Shown piece by piece: positions 1 to 6,228 of a stretch of 6,228 nucleotides of DNA. The notes beneath the pieces were generated by a model that was not told the origin of the DNA, did no database searches, and worked only from the letters and a program-made list of their open reading frames with translations. A program made the position numbers and the translations under genes. Source of the DNA: Melioribacter sp. (GTDB lineage: Bacteria; Bacteroidota; Ignavibacteria; Ignavibacteriales; Melioribacteraceae); assembly GCA_016841125.1 (NCBI GenBank), contig JAENZU010000218.1:1-6228 (forward strand), read 5' to 3'. How positions within the stretch are numbered: position 1 is the stretch's first letter; the number at the start of each line of letters is the position of its first letter.

Positions 1-2206
1 TTGAAAAAAGCCGGTAATAATAAACTCCCGAAGCTAATTCCTTTCCATCAAAAGTAACTTCGTATGTTCCAGGTTTCAATTCACCATTCACGAGTGAAGA
101 TATTTGCTCTCCAAGTTCATTATAAATTTTTAGATTATAGCTGCCGGCAAATGGAATTGAAAATTTAATATTTGTGGAGGGATTAAAAGGATTCGGGTAA
201 TTTTGATTTAAACTGAATTCGGAAGGAATATCAGTTGATTTTACTTTGATACCGGAAATTACATCATATCCTATCAGATATCCATCGGAAGTACCGACAA
301 ACAGCTTTCCATCTTCATTATAAGAAGCTTGATAAAATATATATTGATCCGTAAAGGTTTCATCTTTGCTCCATGTAACTCCGCCATCGGTAGTGTTAAG
401 AACAGTTCCGTCAAAACAAACAACTGCGCCAGTATTCAAATCGCTGAATTTCACCGCATAAAAGTTGGAGTCGATATCATTTATGCCATGCTCAATGTAA
501 TTCCAGGTATTCCCCTTATCAGTTGTTTTGATCATCATACTATTTCCTACAAGCCATGCAGTACTTTGATCAACAATAGTAACATCTTCAAAATCTCTAT
601 TTTCGAATCCGGCAGGTAAACCGTTTAAAGCGGGTTCCGTCCAACTCGCACCGCCGTCGGTTGTAAATTGAAACCATATATCGGGACCTGCAATAAATCC
701 GGTTGATGCATCAAAAAATGCAAGATCACCTGAAATAGACCCCGGACCTGCTACAGTCCAAATGTCTGTCCAAGTTTCTCCCCCGTCGGTAGTTTTAAAA
801 ACATGATATTCGGCATAATCCAAAATACTCATCCATGCATACCCGGTATTTGCATCGGGAAAATATATTCCTCCTACTTTATTCCGCGAGCTAAATTCAA
901 CTGGTCCGAGTACATCATACCAGGAAATTCCGCCGTCAGCTGTCTTTATTACATATTGATTTTCTTTATGAATAAAACCAACAAGATCACTAACAAAATA
1001 CATTGCGGTTGCATCCCAAAGACCGTAGCTAGACTTGAAATTCCAATCGAGGCCGGAGCCGTCTTCATTAGTCAACATATCACTGTTACGTGTAAGTGCA
1101 AAACCTTTCCCATTTATAAACTGAATTCCGTAGAAACTAGAAGGCGGTTTATTTTCATAAATTTCCCAAGTTTCTCCAAAGTCAAGTGACCTTATCATAT
1201 GACTGCTTGTCCCTAGTGCAATAACTGTATCTCCCGAGCCCGCAACATCTCTGATACTGAATGCATACTGAGCAAAACTAGGAGTCCAGGATTCACCGCC
1301 ATCCGAAGTCTTATAAATGAAGGGCTTACTGAAACCATTAGTTCCCATTGCTATTCCGTTATTCCCATCTTTAAAATGGGAGCCTCTAATTCTGTCATAA
1401 CTGTTTGGAGGTATCACAGTTTTTCTTTCCCATGTTGCACCGCCGTCACTCGATTTATAAATAGGCGTCGGCACACCATTAAACTGGTTTCCCTCCCCCA
1501 TTGCAAGAACTGTATTTTCATCGAGCCATTTAACAGATCGTAAATCTCTAAAGAAACCATCGTTAATAGTTGTTGATGTCCAGGTTTCACCACCATCTGT
1601 AGTGTACATTTGAATTTCTTTTCTATTTCCGACGACAACACCCTTGAGCTGATCGTAAAAACTTATTGCATACCAGCGGACAAATGTTGTAACACTGGTT
1701 AAAGAATCTTTAATGACCCATGTCAAACCGCTGTCGGTTGTTTTAAGCAAGTAACTCAATTTTGATTTACCCGCAATCATATGACCCTCATTAATTGAAT
1801 TGAATATCAGTCCATCACAATAAGTAAAGTTTACCCAAAGTGATACTGAAGAATAATCATATTCAGTCCAAGTAACACCACCGTCAGTGGTTTTTAAAAT
1901 TGTGCCTCCTGCCGTTGCTAAAAAATTATTACCTGTGCCAATCCAGCCGTTTTGGTTATCGAAGAAGAAAACCTTTGCAAGATCTTTATCAGTCGGTGAG
2001 TTTAAGTACTCCCAAGTAAAACCGCCATCGACGGTTTTTACAATTAAACCTTCCCCTCCAACTCCCCATCCTCTTTGTCCGTCAATGAAGTAAATATCTT
2101 CCAGCGATTCTTTAAAATCCGGTTGAGATACTATTGTCCACTCCTGACCAAACAGAAAGGTTGAGAAAGCAAAAATGAAAGTGCATACTTTATAAAACTT
2201 TAACAT
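1..2206 (-). CDS. Secreted beta-propeller protein with 13 Ycf48/BNR-like repeats and a C-terminal T9SS sorting domain (3' end cut by window)
   Basis: The frame is open from an ATG at 2206 to the window edge, giving 735 visible residues and no stop. The start is fixed by a strong AAGGAG seven bases upstream and by the signal peptide MLKFYKVCTFIFAFSTFLFG, with probable cleavage near residue 20/21. The body carries 13 copies of a K-T-T-D-G-G-x-T-W motif whose tryptophans lie at residues 65 to 612, spaced 40-50 residues apart. This is typical of Ycf48/BNR (sortilin-like) propellers. From about residue 661 comes a T9SS type A sorting domain (Y670-P-N-P-F-N-P, then LASGVYYYRLFS at the edge); only about ten residues should be missing. 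The family result is export by Sec and then T9SS, with release or surface attachment. No catalytic motif is seen, so the role is inferred to be binding or structural. It is last in the visible operon, 17-18 bases after the barrel gene. Fold and export are confident; function is unknown. Confidence 0.93.
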   Translation of the reverse strand, partial: MLKFYKVCTFIFAFSTFLFGQEWTIVSQPDFKESLEDIYFIDGQRGWGVGGEGLIVKTVDGGFTWEYLNSPTDKDLAKVFFFDNQNGWIGTGNNFLATAGGTILKTTDGGVTWTEYDYSSVSLWVNFTYCDGLIFNSINEGHMIAGKSKLSYLLKTTDSGLTWVIKDSLTSVTTFVRWYAISFYDQLKGVVVGNRKEIQMYTTDGGETWTSTTINDGFFRDLRSVKWLDENTVLAMGEGNQFNGVPTPIYKSSDGGATWERKTVIPPNSYDRIRGSHFKDGNNGIAMGTNGFSKPFIYKTSDGGESWTPSFAQYAFSIRDVAGSGDTVIALGTSSHMIRSLDFGETWEIYENKPPSSFYGIQFINGKGFALTRNSDMLTNEDGSGLDWNFKSSYGLWDATAMYFVSDLVGFIHKENQYVIKTADGGISWYDVLGPVEFSSRNKVGGIYFPDANTGYAWMSILDYAEYHVFKTTDGGETWTDIWTVAGPGSISGDLAFFDASTGFIAGPDIWFQFTTDGGASWTEPALNGLPAGFENRDFEDVTIVDQSTAWLVGNSMMIKTTDKGNTWNYIEHGINDIDSNFYAVKFSDLNTGAVVCFDGTVLNTTDGGVTWSKDETFTDQYIFYQASYNEDGKLFVGTSDGYLIGYDVISGIKVKSTDIPSEFSLNQNYPNPFNPSTNIKFSIPFAGSYNLKIYNELGEQISSLVNGELKPGTYEVTFDGKELASGVYYYRLFS
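2..226 (-). other. T9SS type A C-terminal sorting domain (incomplete)
   Basis: Residues about 661-735 of the propeller protein. Visible landmarks are FSLNQNYPNPFNPST, then a beta-strand NIKFSIP, LKIYNELGEQISSLV, the turn KPGTYEVTFDG, and LASGVYYYRLFS. These match in order the conserved blocks of the T9SS type A sorting domain as it appears in Ignavibacteria. The domain is normally recognised by the T9SS outer-membrane machinery and removed or exchanged for a surface anchor. The usual short lysine-rich terminal strand should lie just past the window edge. Confidence 0.93.
371..2041 (-). repeat. 13 tandem D-G-G-x-T-W propeller repeats (protein level)
   Basis: Conserved tryptophans close each repeat at residues 65, 113, 163, 209, 259, 307, 347, 388, 429, 479, 522, 568 and 612. 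Most units read (K)TTDGGxTW or (K)TSDGGxSW. The seventh (SLDFGETW) and eighth (EDGSGLDW) are degenerate. At DNA level the motif shows as recurrent ccgccgtcggt-like words on the plus strand, but the units are diverged, so this is old protein-level duplication and not a recent DNA repeat. Thirteen blades is too many for one seven-bladed propeller, so two propellers in tandem are likely. Confidence 0.9.
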
Positions 2207-2213
2207 CCTTTAT

Positions 2214-2219
2214 CTCCTT
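2214..2219 (-). promoter_or_regulatory. Strong Shine-Dalgarno site of the propeller gene
   Basis: The minus strand reads AAGGAG, then seven bases (ATAAAGG), then ATG at 2206. It lies in the 18-base gap after the barrel gene's TAA (2227-2225). Position and match are near ideal and decide the start of the propeller gene. The gap has no room for a promoter or terminator, so the gene is probably co-transcribed with the one before it. Confidence 0.85.
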
Positions 2220-2224
2220 ATATT

Positions 2225-3733
2225 TTAGTATGCTAATATTCTAAATTCTAATGCAGCATCAATACTTGAACGATTTCCTGCAAAATAATTACCCGGTGAA
2301 TATTTTGAATAGATCAGATAAAAAATAAATTCCCCAATTTGATAAGGAATAATACTGGCTCGTAGATAACCTCTAAAACCATCGTAATCAGTTTGATAAA
2401 AAAGTATATCATTTATTCTGGAAATTGCTGAAGAGCTGGTAAGGTTAGGAATTGAATTACTGTTGTCAACTATTTTAGCCGAGGTGTATTCTCCAGCAGC
2501 TAAAATATTGATTTCATTATTTATAAATAAATCTATTCCCAGTCTGCTGAGCCATTGGTTAGCGGTCGATTCCCAAAATATATTGCTGTAATAATCATCA
2601 TATTTATAATTGGTTATTGAAAAAGCTGTCTCGGTCAATAGTGTAATTTTATTTGATAATAAATATTCCAGACCTAATAATAATCCGTTTTTAATTCTGC
2701 TGCTTTCCATAAACAAAACATTAAATTGAGGATGGCGAGCCCACATTTCACTGTCATCAAAATTATACTGGAATCCAAGTTTAAGATCTTTAGTTAGATC
2801 AATACTTCCTTTAATCCCTGTAATAATAATATTATTTTTCCAATACCCTTCAGGCTGCGGATTGTTGGCATCATCTTTTACAACTGCCTGCTCAAAACCG
2901 GAACTAAAAAACCCGGTTAAATTAAATGGATAAAAGTGAATCAGCGAAAAATCTATACCGCCGAAATAACCGTTTTGATAAGTATACCTGGTTTCAACTT
3001 TTTTCCGAATTATAAATGGATTACTATAACCGCGGAACTTAAATAAAATTGTTTCTTGAAAGATAGCACCTTCATCTTCTCTATATTTTATCTGCTCGTT
3101 CAGATCATAAAATCTAAAAGCGGCACCGACATTAAATTTATTATTAAATAAGTAGCCGAGTCCAAATGTCGCATCAATGTCCCTGTGATCGCTGGTTGGA
3201 CGCGGCGCAACCTCTTTGAGTCCTTCATCCACAGCATAATCGAACCTAGCACCAAAAAGAAAATTATTAAAAATCTTTGCTGCATATTTGGCTTCCAACA
3301 GAATGCCATTGTAGCGGTTTCTACCTATCGTGCTGTCGCCAATTAAAAAAGGATTTCCATAGTCATAGTTCCTGCTTGTAAACCAATTCCATTGATGGCG
3401 TTCCAGTCTCTGAAACGCGAAGGAACCTTTAAATATTTGAATGCTGTCTAAAATCTTTTTTCCTGTAAACGAAAGTTCGTATTTCCTTATTTCATCAGGA
3501 TCAATAAACCTTTTAAACTCGCCATCTGTATTTTCAAATGAAGATAATATGCTTAATCTTTGATCAGAATCATCTTGATATAAGAACGCAGGATTTCCTC
3601 CAAAATAATATGAGTTAATTCTATTTCCATTAGTTGAGATTGTGTTAAAAAAATAATCTCTCTCATGAAGAGTCTGTGAAAACAGAAAAGTCATATTCAG
3701 AAGAAGTCCAATTATAAAAAACACTTTTTTCAT
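2225..3733 (-). CDS. DUF6850-type outer-membrane beta-barrel protein
   Basis: A 502-residue protein from the ATG at 3733. An in-frame TTG at 3748 would add five residues (MSTDF) before the natural MKK signal start and would overlap the previous gene's stop, so I prefer the ATG. Neither start has a clear Shine-Dalgarno site. The signal peptide is MKKVFFIIGLLLNMTFLFSQ with likely cleavage after residue 20. The rest is a chain of amphipathic strands rich in Y, F, N and G with short turns, as in outer-membrane barrels. Landmarks are GNPAFL (46-51) and GNPFLIGDSTIGRN (126-139), followed by many strands such as KYAAKIFNNFLFGARFDYA; it ends in an aromatic residue (LAY). Length, architecture and position after a DUF4876 lipoprotein and a TonB receptor match the DUF6850 family as I remember it; that family has no known function. 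It could also be called a generic porin-like protein. The location is well supported; the substrate is unknown. Confidence 0.85.
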   Translation of the reverse strand: MKKVFFIIGLLLNMTFLFSQTLHERDYFFNTISTNGNRINSYYFGGNPAFLYQDDSDQRLSILSSFENTDGEFKRFIDPDEIRKYELSFTGKKILDSIQIFKGSFAFQRLERHQWNWFTSRNYDYGNPFLIGDSTIGRNRYNGILLEAKYAAKIFNNFLFGARFDYAVDEGLKEVAPRPTSDHRDIDATFGLGYLFNNKFNVGAAFRFYDLNEQIKYREDEGAIFQETILFKFRGYSNPFIIRKKVETRYTYQNGYFGGIDFSLIHFYPFNLTGFFSSGFEQAVVKDDANNPQPEGYWKNNIIITGIKGSIDLTKDLKLGFQYNFDDSEMWARHPQFNVLFMESSRIKNGLLLGLEYLLSNKITLLTETAFSITNYKYDDYYSNIFWESTANQWLSRLGIDLFINNEINILAAGEYTSAKIVDNSNSIPNLTSSSAISRINDILFYQTDYDGFRGYLRASIIPYQIGEFIFYLIYSKYSPGNYFAGNRSSIDAALEFRILAY

Positions 3734-3744
3734 AAAATCAGTAC

Positions 3745-4926
3745 TCAAAATTCGTTGTGATATTCAGGTGATGGTTTATTATAAACTTTAAAATCGAGCG
3801 ATGAATTATTATCATCTTTTAATATTTTTTTGTTCCCAACCATGATAGGAATTCTTTCCATTGTTTTCCCCGTGTAAAATTGAATTCCGCCTGTTAAACC
3901 AGCATCAATCGAAGGGTTGAGTTTTTTTTCATCAAGCTCGGTAGGATCATCATTGTATTCAACCCCATCAAGTACATACTCGTAAGGTATCAGCATTTGG
4001 TCATCGTACCATGTTAAAGAATCGGGATTCATCTTTGCGATTACAATAGCGCCTTTCTCCCCTCCAATAAGCCAATCGTTATGACTTGCAACCTGATAAA
4101 TCTTAATCATATTCGGCACACCGGGGATATCAAGATCAGGGGCATCATCTTTATAAAACTCAAAACTGACATGTGACAAATCTACGCTTGAATCGGCATT
4201 TATGGTATGATCGATTGCATCTTCTGCACAAACAATAAATTGACCCGGCTGTATGGGATAGTCACTGCCTTCACCCGGGAATATCCAGATTATTTTTGAA
4301 TGAATAAATTGAGGATCATCAACATAATTCAGTCCTAGATAGGAACTGGAGTAAACGACTGCCACCATAATCCCGTCGAGAAAAATCGTTGAGTCTGACT
4401 GATTAAAGAGTTCAACATATTTATCGTGAAAATACAAACCGGCTCCCGGAGGTCCGCAAGCGTAAATTTCACTAATCACAAGAGGTGATTCGGCAATTAT
4501 TTTATCCAATTTAATTTCATATCCGTTTGTAATATCGGCTCTCAATTGAATTGTACCGGAAGAGGAATTCACCAATTTACGGAATGCTAGTTCCTTGCCT
4601 GTAATCTGCAGCATCTCTTCAGCGGTTAGTTGTTTGTTTACCGAAACCAAGTAAAGATCTGAAATTGCCTCGGTTAATTTTACAACTCCGTTGGAGTCCG
4701 AGATCAAATTATATTCTGTACCTAATGTATTTGATTTAATAAGTACCGAAGCTCCCGGAACTGCATCGCTGCCATAAAGAATTTGAGCGCTGCCTGTTTG
4801 ATCAACAATCTTAATTTCAAATTCGGTATTTCTTTCTGTGTGATCAGGTTTGGATTCGGTATTAAAGACCGAATCGCAGCCGGAGAAGATTAAAACCAAA
4901 TTTATAAATATGATGATGTACTTCAT
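3745..4926 (-). CDS. DUF4876-type surface lipoprotein with lamin-tail-like domain
   Basis: A 393-residue protein starting at the ATG at 4926. That ATG shares one base with the receptor's TAA (TAATG) and follows AGAAGGA by eight bases; a TTG two codons upstream is less likely. The lipoprotein signal is MKYIIIFINLVLIFSGC, with the lipidated cysteine at residue 17, followed by a polar stretch (DSVFNTESKPDHTERNTE). Residues about 35-140 look like a carboxypeptidase-regulatory-like beta-sandwich (GxxVPGASVLIKS, SDSNGVVKL). From about 148 a lamin-tail-like domain begins: VISEIYACG, then DKYVELFNQSDSTIFLDG, then QPGQFIVCAEDA. It ends with the family's usual close, MERIP, DDNNSSLDF and a final PSPEYHN. 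The ISEIY...YVELFN...FLDG block is the hallmark I associate with DUF4876. Its place between receptor and barrel suggests a receptor-linked lipoprotein, perhaps surface-exposed, in the role SusD-like proteins play elsewhere. That role is inference; no ligand is known. Confidence 0.85.
   Translation of the reverse strand: MKYIIIFINLVLIFSGCDSVFNTESKPDHTERNTEFEIKIVDQTGSAQILYGSDAVPGASVLIKSNTLGTEYNLISDSNGVVKLTEAISDLYLVSVNKQLTAEEMLQITGKELAFRKLVNSSSGTIQLRADITNGYEIKLDKIIAESPLVISEIYACGPPGAGLYFHDKYVELFNQSDSTIFLDGIMVAVVYSSSYLGLNYVDDPQFIHSKIIWIFPGEGSDYPIQPGQFIVCAEDAIDHTINADSSVDLSHVSFEFYKDDAPDLDIPGVPNMIKIYQVASHNDWLIGGEKGAIVIAKMNPDSLTWYDDQMLIPYEYVLDGVEYNDDPTELDEKKLNPSIDAGLTGGIQFYTGKTMERIPIMVGNKKILKDDNNSSLDFKVYNKPSPEYHNEF
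4876..4926 (-). other. Lipoprotein signal peptide with lipobox cysteine
   Basis: Lysine at residue 2, a hydrophobic core of isoleucine, leucine and valine, then F-S-G-C with cysteine 17 encoded at 4878-4876. The -3 phenylalanine is unusual against the classic L-[AS]-[GA]-C, but signal peptidase II sites in Bacteroidota tolerate it. An aspartate directly follows the cysteine. I see no clear match to the acidic surface-export signal described for some Bacteroidota lipoproteins, so the side of the outer membrane stays open. Confidence 0.8.
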
Positions 4927-6228
4927 TACCAAATTCCTTCTAGTGATGAATGAAATTCGATACCATAAAATATTTCCGGATTCCTCCTAGTGTATGAAGG
5001 GAAATTCGGGGATCTTCTATTACTCGAATATAGAGGTCGATTATTCAAAAAGTTATTTACGAAGAATGAAATTGCTGCACCTTTCCAAAGTGATTTGCTC
5101 ATCTTTAAATTGAACAGGAATTTATTCGGTTTATTTTCTTCATTCAATTCATACGGTTCAACAATTCTTTGCAATTGATCGTACAATGGATTTGAGCGCT
5201 GATCTTCGGGGATGCTTACCATTTCACCCTTTTGGGAATAATAACCTATCGCAAGAGTATCATCATAATTTCTTCTTCCGTCAATCTCAAAAAGTTTTTG
5301 CTGAATGTGGAGAGTAAACCACATACCTAATGATTTTGCTTGAATTTCGAGCCTGTAGTTAATTAGCAAATCTTTCTGATAATATTCAATGGAATTATAC
5401 ATAGGTAATACTTCGAACCCAAGATCATTCGAATATCTTTGGGAGCCGAAATAGAATCCATTATTGTTTCCGCTTTCCTGATATGTGTACGCTGCATCTA
5501 CTCTAAAAACAGTATTGATGACTGGTATTCTTCTCGTTCTCAGAGAAAATTCTATTCCGCTTACTTTCAGCCAGCCGTTGTTAGAGTAACTGGCATATGT
5601 ATTCATCAATGTGTCCTTTGGAAAAGACTGTAAGGGATCTGGCCAATTTGGGTATGAAGTTTTAAAAAATATCGTCGGCTGCGAATTGTTGACAAACATA
5701 TTTTTTGTATTGTTATAATATCCTGTAATAGTAAATCCTAGAGAGCCGATTTGCTGGTCTATGCTCGCTTCATATTTTATCTGCTTGTAACCTTGCAGAA
5801 GCGGGTTAGCCTGCTGCCTAATAAATGTTGATATCAAGGAAAAATTGCTGTCGGGAACTTGAGGATTGACAACCGATACAGTATCGACAAAATCATAATA
5901 TTTATCCTGTGCAAAAATCATCCCTAAAGGCGGCGACTTTGAAGTAACACCATAGCTCAATCTTATTTGTGTATCATCAAAAAGGTTATAAGAAAAATTA
6001 AATCTTGGATTCAGAAAACTCCCATTGTATGATTCAATAAAATCGCCGTCACCCCATAGTCCCGAAAGATTTATACCATTTGGTCTATAAGCTTCGTAAC
6101 GAGCGCCGATCTGCAGCGTAAATGGTTTCCACAGCCTGCCAGTAATTTTATCTTCCAAATAAATACTTAAAATGTTGTAAGCTGGGATATCCTCATAGGT
6201 TCTGATTCTTGGTGAAGGAATTGATAAT
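4926..6228 (-). CDS. TonB-dependent outer-membrane receptor, C-terminal beta-barrel part (5' end cut by window)
   Basis: The frame is open from the window edge (first full codon at 6227) to TAA at 4928-4926, giving 433 residues. The TTG at 6158 is an internal leucine (IYLEDKI), not a start: 23 further codons in frame upstream continue the same protein. Visible barrel landmarks are SIYLEDK, then LQIGARYEAYRPNG, NPRFNFSYNLFDDTQIRLSYG with TSKSPPL, a strand pair around ASIDQQIGSLGFTITGYYNNTKNMF, INTVFRVDAAYTYQ, and the close MSKSLWKGAAISFFVNNFLNNRP...YTRRNPEIFYGIEF. These follow the order seen in the distal half of TonB-dependent receptors. The plug, TonB box, signal peptide and any carboxypeptidase-like N-terminal extension lie outside, so substrate class cannot be judged. 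Such receptors import scarce ligands (metal chelates, cofactors, glycans, peptides) with energy from TonB-ExbBD. It leads the visible operon and overlaps the lipoprotein gene by one base. Confidence 0.92.
   Translation of the reverse strand, partial: LSIPSPRIRTYEDIPAYNILSIYLEDKITGRLWKPFTLQIGARYEAYRPNGINLSGLWGDGDFIESYNGSFLNPRFNFSYNLFDDTQIRLSYGVTSKSPPLGMIFAQDKYYDFVDTVSVVNPQVPDSNFSLISTFIRQQANPLLQGYKQIKYEASIDQQIGSLGFTITGYYNNTKNMFVNNSQPTIFFKTSYPNWPDPLQSFPKDTLMNTYASYSNNGWLKVSGIEFSLRTRRIPVINTVFRVDAAYTYQESGNNNGFYFGSQRYSNDLGFEVLPMYNSIEYYQKDLLINYRLEIQAKSLGMWFTLHIQQKLFEIDGRRNYDDTLAIGYYSQKGEMVSIPEDQRSNPLYDQLQRIVEPYELNEENKPNKFLFNLKMSKSLWKGAAISFFVNNFLNNRPLYSSNRRSPNFPSYTRRNPEIFYGIEFHSSLEGIW
4935..4941 (-). 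promoter_or_regulatory. Shine-Dalgarno site of the lipoprotein gene inside the receptor's last codons
   Basis: The minus strand reads AGAAGGA, eight bases before the ATG at 4926. It lies within the codons for the receptor's terminal L-E-G. With the one-base stop/start overlap (TAATG), this is the layout expected for translational coupling, so that receptor and lipoprotein are made in linked amounts. Confidence 0.75.

Noticed and set aside
329..1189. Plus-strand open frames at 329-619 and 803-1189
   Set aside because: They lie inside the propeller gene read on the other strand. Their translations show no family features, signal or ribosome site, while the minus strand carries clear DGGxTW repeats throughout.
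1414..1641. Minus-strand open frame at 1641-1414
   Set aside because: It is a shifted reading of the propeller gene. The true frame runs unbroken through the region with repeats four and five, so there is no frameshift.
371..2041. DNA tandem repeat or CRISPR-like array suggested by recurring ccgccgtcggt words
   Set aside because: The words are spaced unevenly at 120-150 bases, vary in sequence, and coincide with the codons of the D-G-G repeats, so they are coding repeats.
1887..2093. Plus-strand proline- and lysine-rich frame
   Set aside because: It is antisense to repeats one and two of the propeller gene and has no supporting start site.
2207..2224. Terminator or promoter between the barrel and propeller genes
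   Set aside because: The 18-base gap holds only a ribosome-binding site; there is no inverted repeat or room for promoter elements.
3100..3309. Minus-strand 69-residue frame with hydrophobic stretch
   Set aside because: It is an alternative frame within the DUF6850-type barrel gene, whose own frame is continuous.
4990..5633. Plus-strand frames at 4990-5178 and 5439-5633
   Set aside because: Both are antisense to the TonB receptor barrel, which reads through without interruption on the minus strand.
6156..6158. TTG at 6158 as the start of the receptor gene
   Set aside because: The frame continues 23 codons to the window edge with receptor-like sequence (SIPSPRIRTYEDIPAYN...), and a 410-residue receptor would lack its plug. 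The gene is simply cut.

Overview
The window is a compact stretch of four genes, all on the minus strand and read from the right end to the left. It looks like one transcription unit. Both ends are cut: the first gene lacks its 5' part (beyond base 6228) and the last gene lacks its final codons (before base 1). No promoter, terminator, RNA gene, insertion sequence or CRISPR is visible.

Organism. The DNA is AT-rich (by eye, a little over one third G+C). It encodes a TonB-dependent outer-membrane receptor, a lipoprotein, an outer-membrane barrel, and a secreted protein ending in a type IX secretion (T9SS) type A sorting domain of the form NYPNPFNPST...LASGVYYYRL. That wording of the sorting domain, together with good Shine-Dalgarno sites before two of the genes, fits the Ignavibacteria side of the Bacteroidota/Chlorobiota group (Ignavibacterium/Melioribacter-like, often metagenome-derived) better than Bacteroidia. 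This is an inference from style, not a database match.

Layout in order of transcription. (1) 6228-4926: C-terminal 433 residues of a TonB-dependent receptor. (2) 4926-3745: a lipoprotein of the DUF4876 type, with an N-terminal carboxypeptidase-regulatory-like beta-sandwich and a lamin-tail-like C-terminal half; its ATG overlaps the receptor's stop codon (TAATG). (3) 3733-2225: a DUF6850-type outer-membrane beta-barrel, 11 bases further on. (4) 2206-1: a secreted multi-repeat beta-propeller protein (13 Ycf48/BNR-like repeats) with a T9SS sorting domain, 17 to 18 bases further on behind a strong Shine-Dalgarno sequence. This last gene has no stop in the window, so a simple ORF search can miss it.

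How they may work together. Every protein is built for the outer membrane or cell surface. The receptor, lipoprotein and barrel trio recalls the organisation of Bacteroidota outer-membrane uptake loci, in which a TonB-dependent transporter works with a surface lipoprotein. The substrate cannot be read from the sequence: there is no enzyme, no SusD and no regulator here. The propeller protein may be a surface-attached or released binding partner, or may simply share the transcript. The most interesting possibility is that these four genes form an uncharacterised surface acquisition or assembly system.
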